This document shows positions 6,587-6,624 of a DNA stretch of 6,624 nt, one piece after another; the stretch's first letter is position 1, and the number at the start of each line of letters is the position of its first letter. Location: contig WFMA01000173.1 in the NCBI GenBank assembly GCA_009177195.1, forward strand, positions 25,590 to 32,213, written 5' to 3'. Both the position numbers and the translations under genes were made by a program. A model generated the notes under the pieces. It saw only the letters and a list, made by a program, of their open reading frames with translations. It did not search any database and was not told the DNA's origin. The DNA is from Bacteroidales bacterium (GTDB lineage Bacteria > Bacteroidota > Bacteroidia > Bacteroidales > Muribaculaceae).

Positions 6587-6624
6587 ATGATTAGCCCGCT
6601 ATCTCATGTAGATCCCTCCGCTAA
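6587..6624 (+). CDS. lpxA: Probable start of LpxA (acyl-ACP--UDP-N-acetylglucosamine O-acyltransferase), runs off right edge
   Basis: ATG at 6587 opens a frame of 12 codons plus two bases, reading MISPLSHVDPSA. Bacteroidales LpxA proteins typically begin MISPLAYV followed by D/H-P-x-A, and E. coli LpxA has the comparable FVHPTA near its start, the first turn of the left-handed beta-helix. If right, the gene encodes the cytoplasmic enzyme for the first step of lipid A synthesis. It starts 27 nt after the channel gene, on the same strand and with no visible terminator, so read-through from the efflux operon is possible. With so few residues the call rests on motif memory alone. Another hexapeptide-repeat acyltransferase is the main alternative. 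Confidence 0.55.
   Translation, partial: MISPLSHVDPSA

Overview
The window looks like a chromosomal stretch from a Bacteroidota (Bacteroidales) genome of moderate GC. The clues are the -7 box of the form TAnnTTTG upstream of the main operon, the near absence of Shine-Dalgarno sequences, AT-rich leaders, and protein sequences that read like Bacteroides-type ferritin, RND pump and LpxA. A gut lineage such as Muribaculaceae or Bacteroidaceae is plausible, but the genus is inference.

Layout. (1) Positions 1-311, minus strand: the N-terminal 103 codons of a non-heme ferritin that runs off the left edge. (2) Positions 312-539: a 228-nt AT-rich divergent intergenic region with a convincing Bacteroidota -7 box for the plus-strand operon and two inverted repeats. 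One of these lies just upstream of the -7 box, over the expected -33 region, and is a good operator candidate. (3) Positions 540-6559, plus strand: a compact three-gene operon for a tripartite RND (HAE1-type) efflux pump, in the order periplasmic adaptor lipoprotein, inner-membrane permease, outer-membrane channel lipoprotein. This is the order of the bmeABC systems of Bacteroides fragilis. (4) Positions 6587-6624: the first 12 codons of a plus-strand gene whose start resembles Bacteroidales LpxA (lipid A biosynthesis), cut by the right edge.

How they work together. The permease should use the proton gradient to capture amphipathic or toxic compounds from the periplasm and inner-membrane outer leaflet. 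The adaptor should join it to the TolC/OprM-like channel, which opens outside the cell. Proton-relay residues, the switch loop, lipoyl halves, hairpin, OMF motifs and both lipoboxes are intact, so the system looks functional. Substrates cannot be read from sequence. No regulator gene lies in the window.

The most notable feature is that the permease has 1122 residues, about 70 more than AcrB. The extra length is concentrated in the cytoplasmic loop between TM6 and TM7 and appears to encode an extra two-helix membrane hairpin, for a predicted 14 rather than 12 TM segments. The rest of the window is ordinary for this kind of locus. I see no CRISPR array, tRNA, rRNA or insertion sequence.
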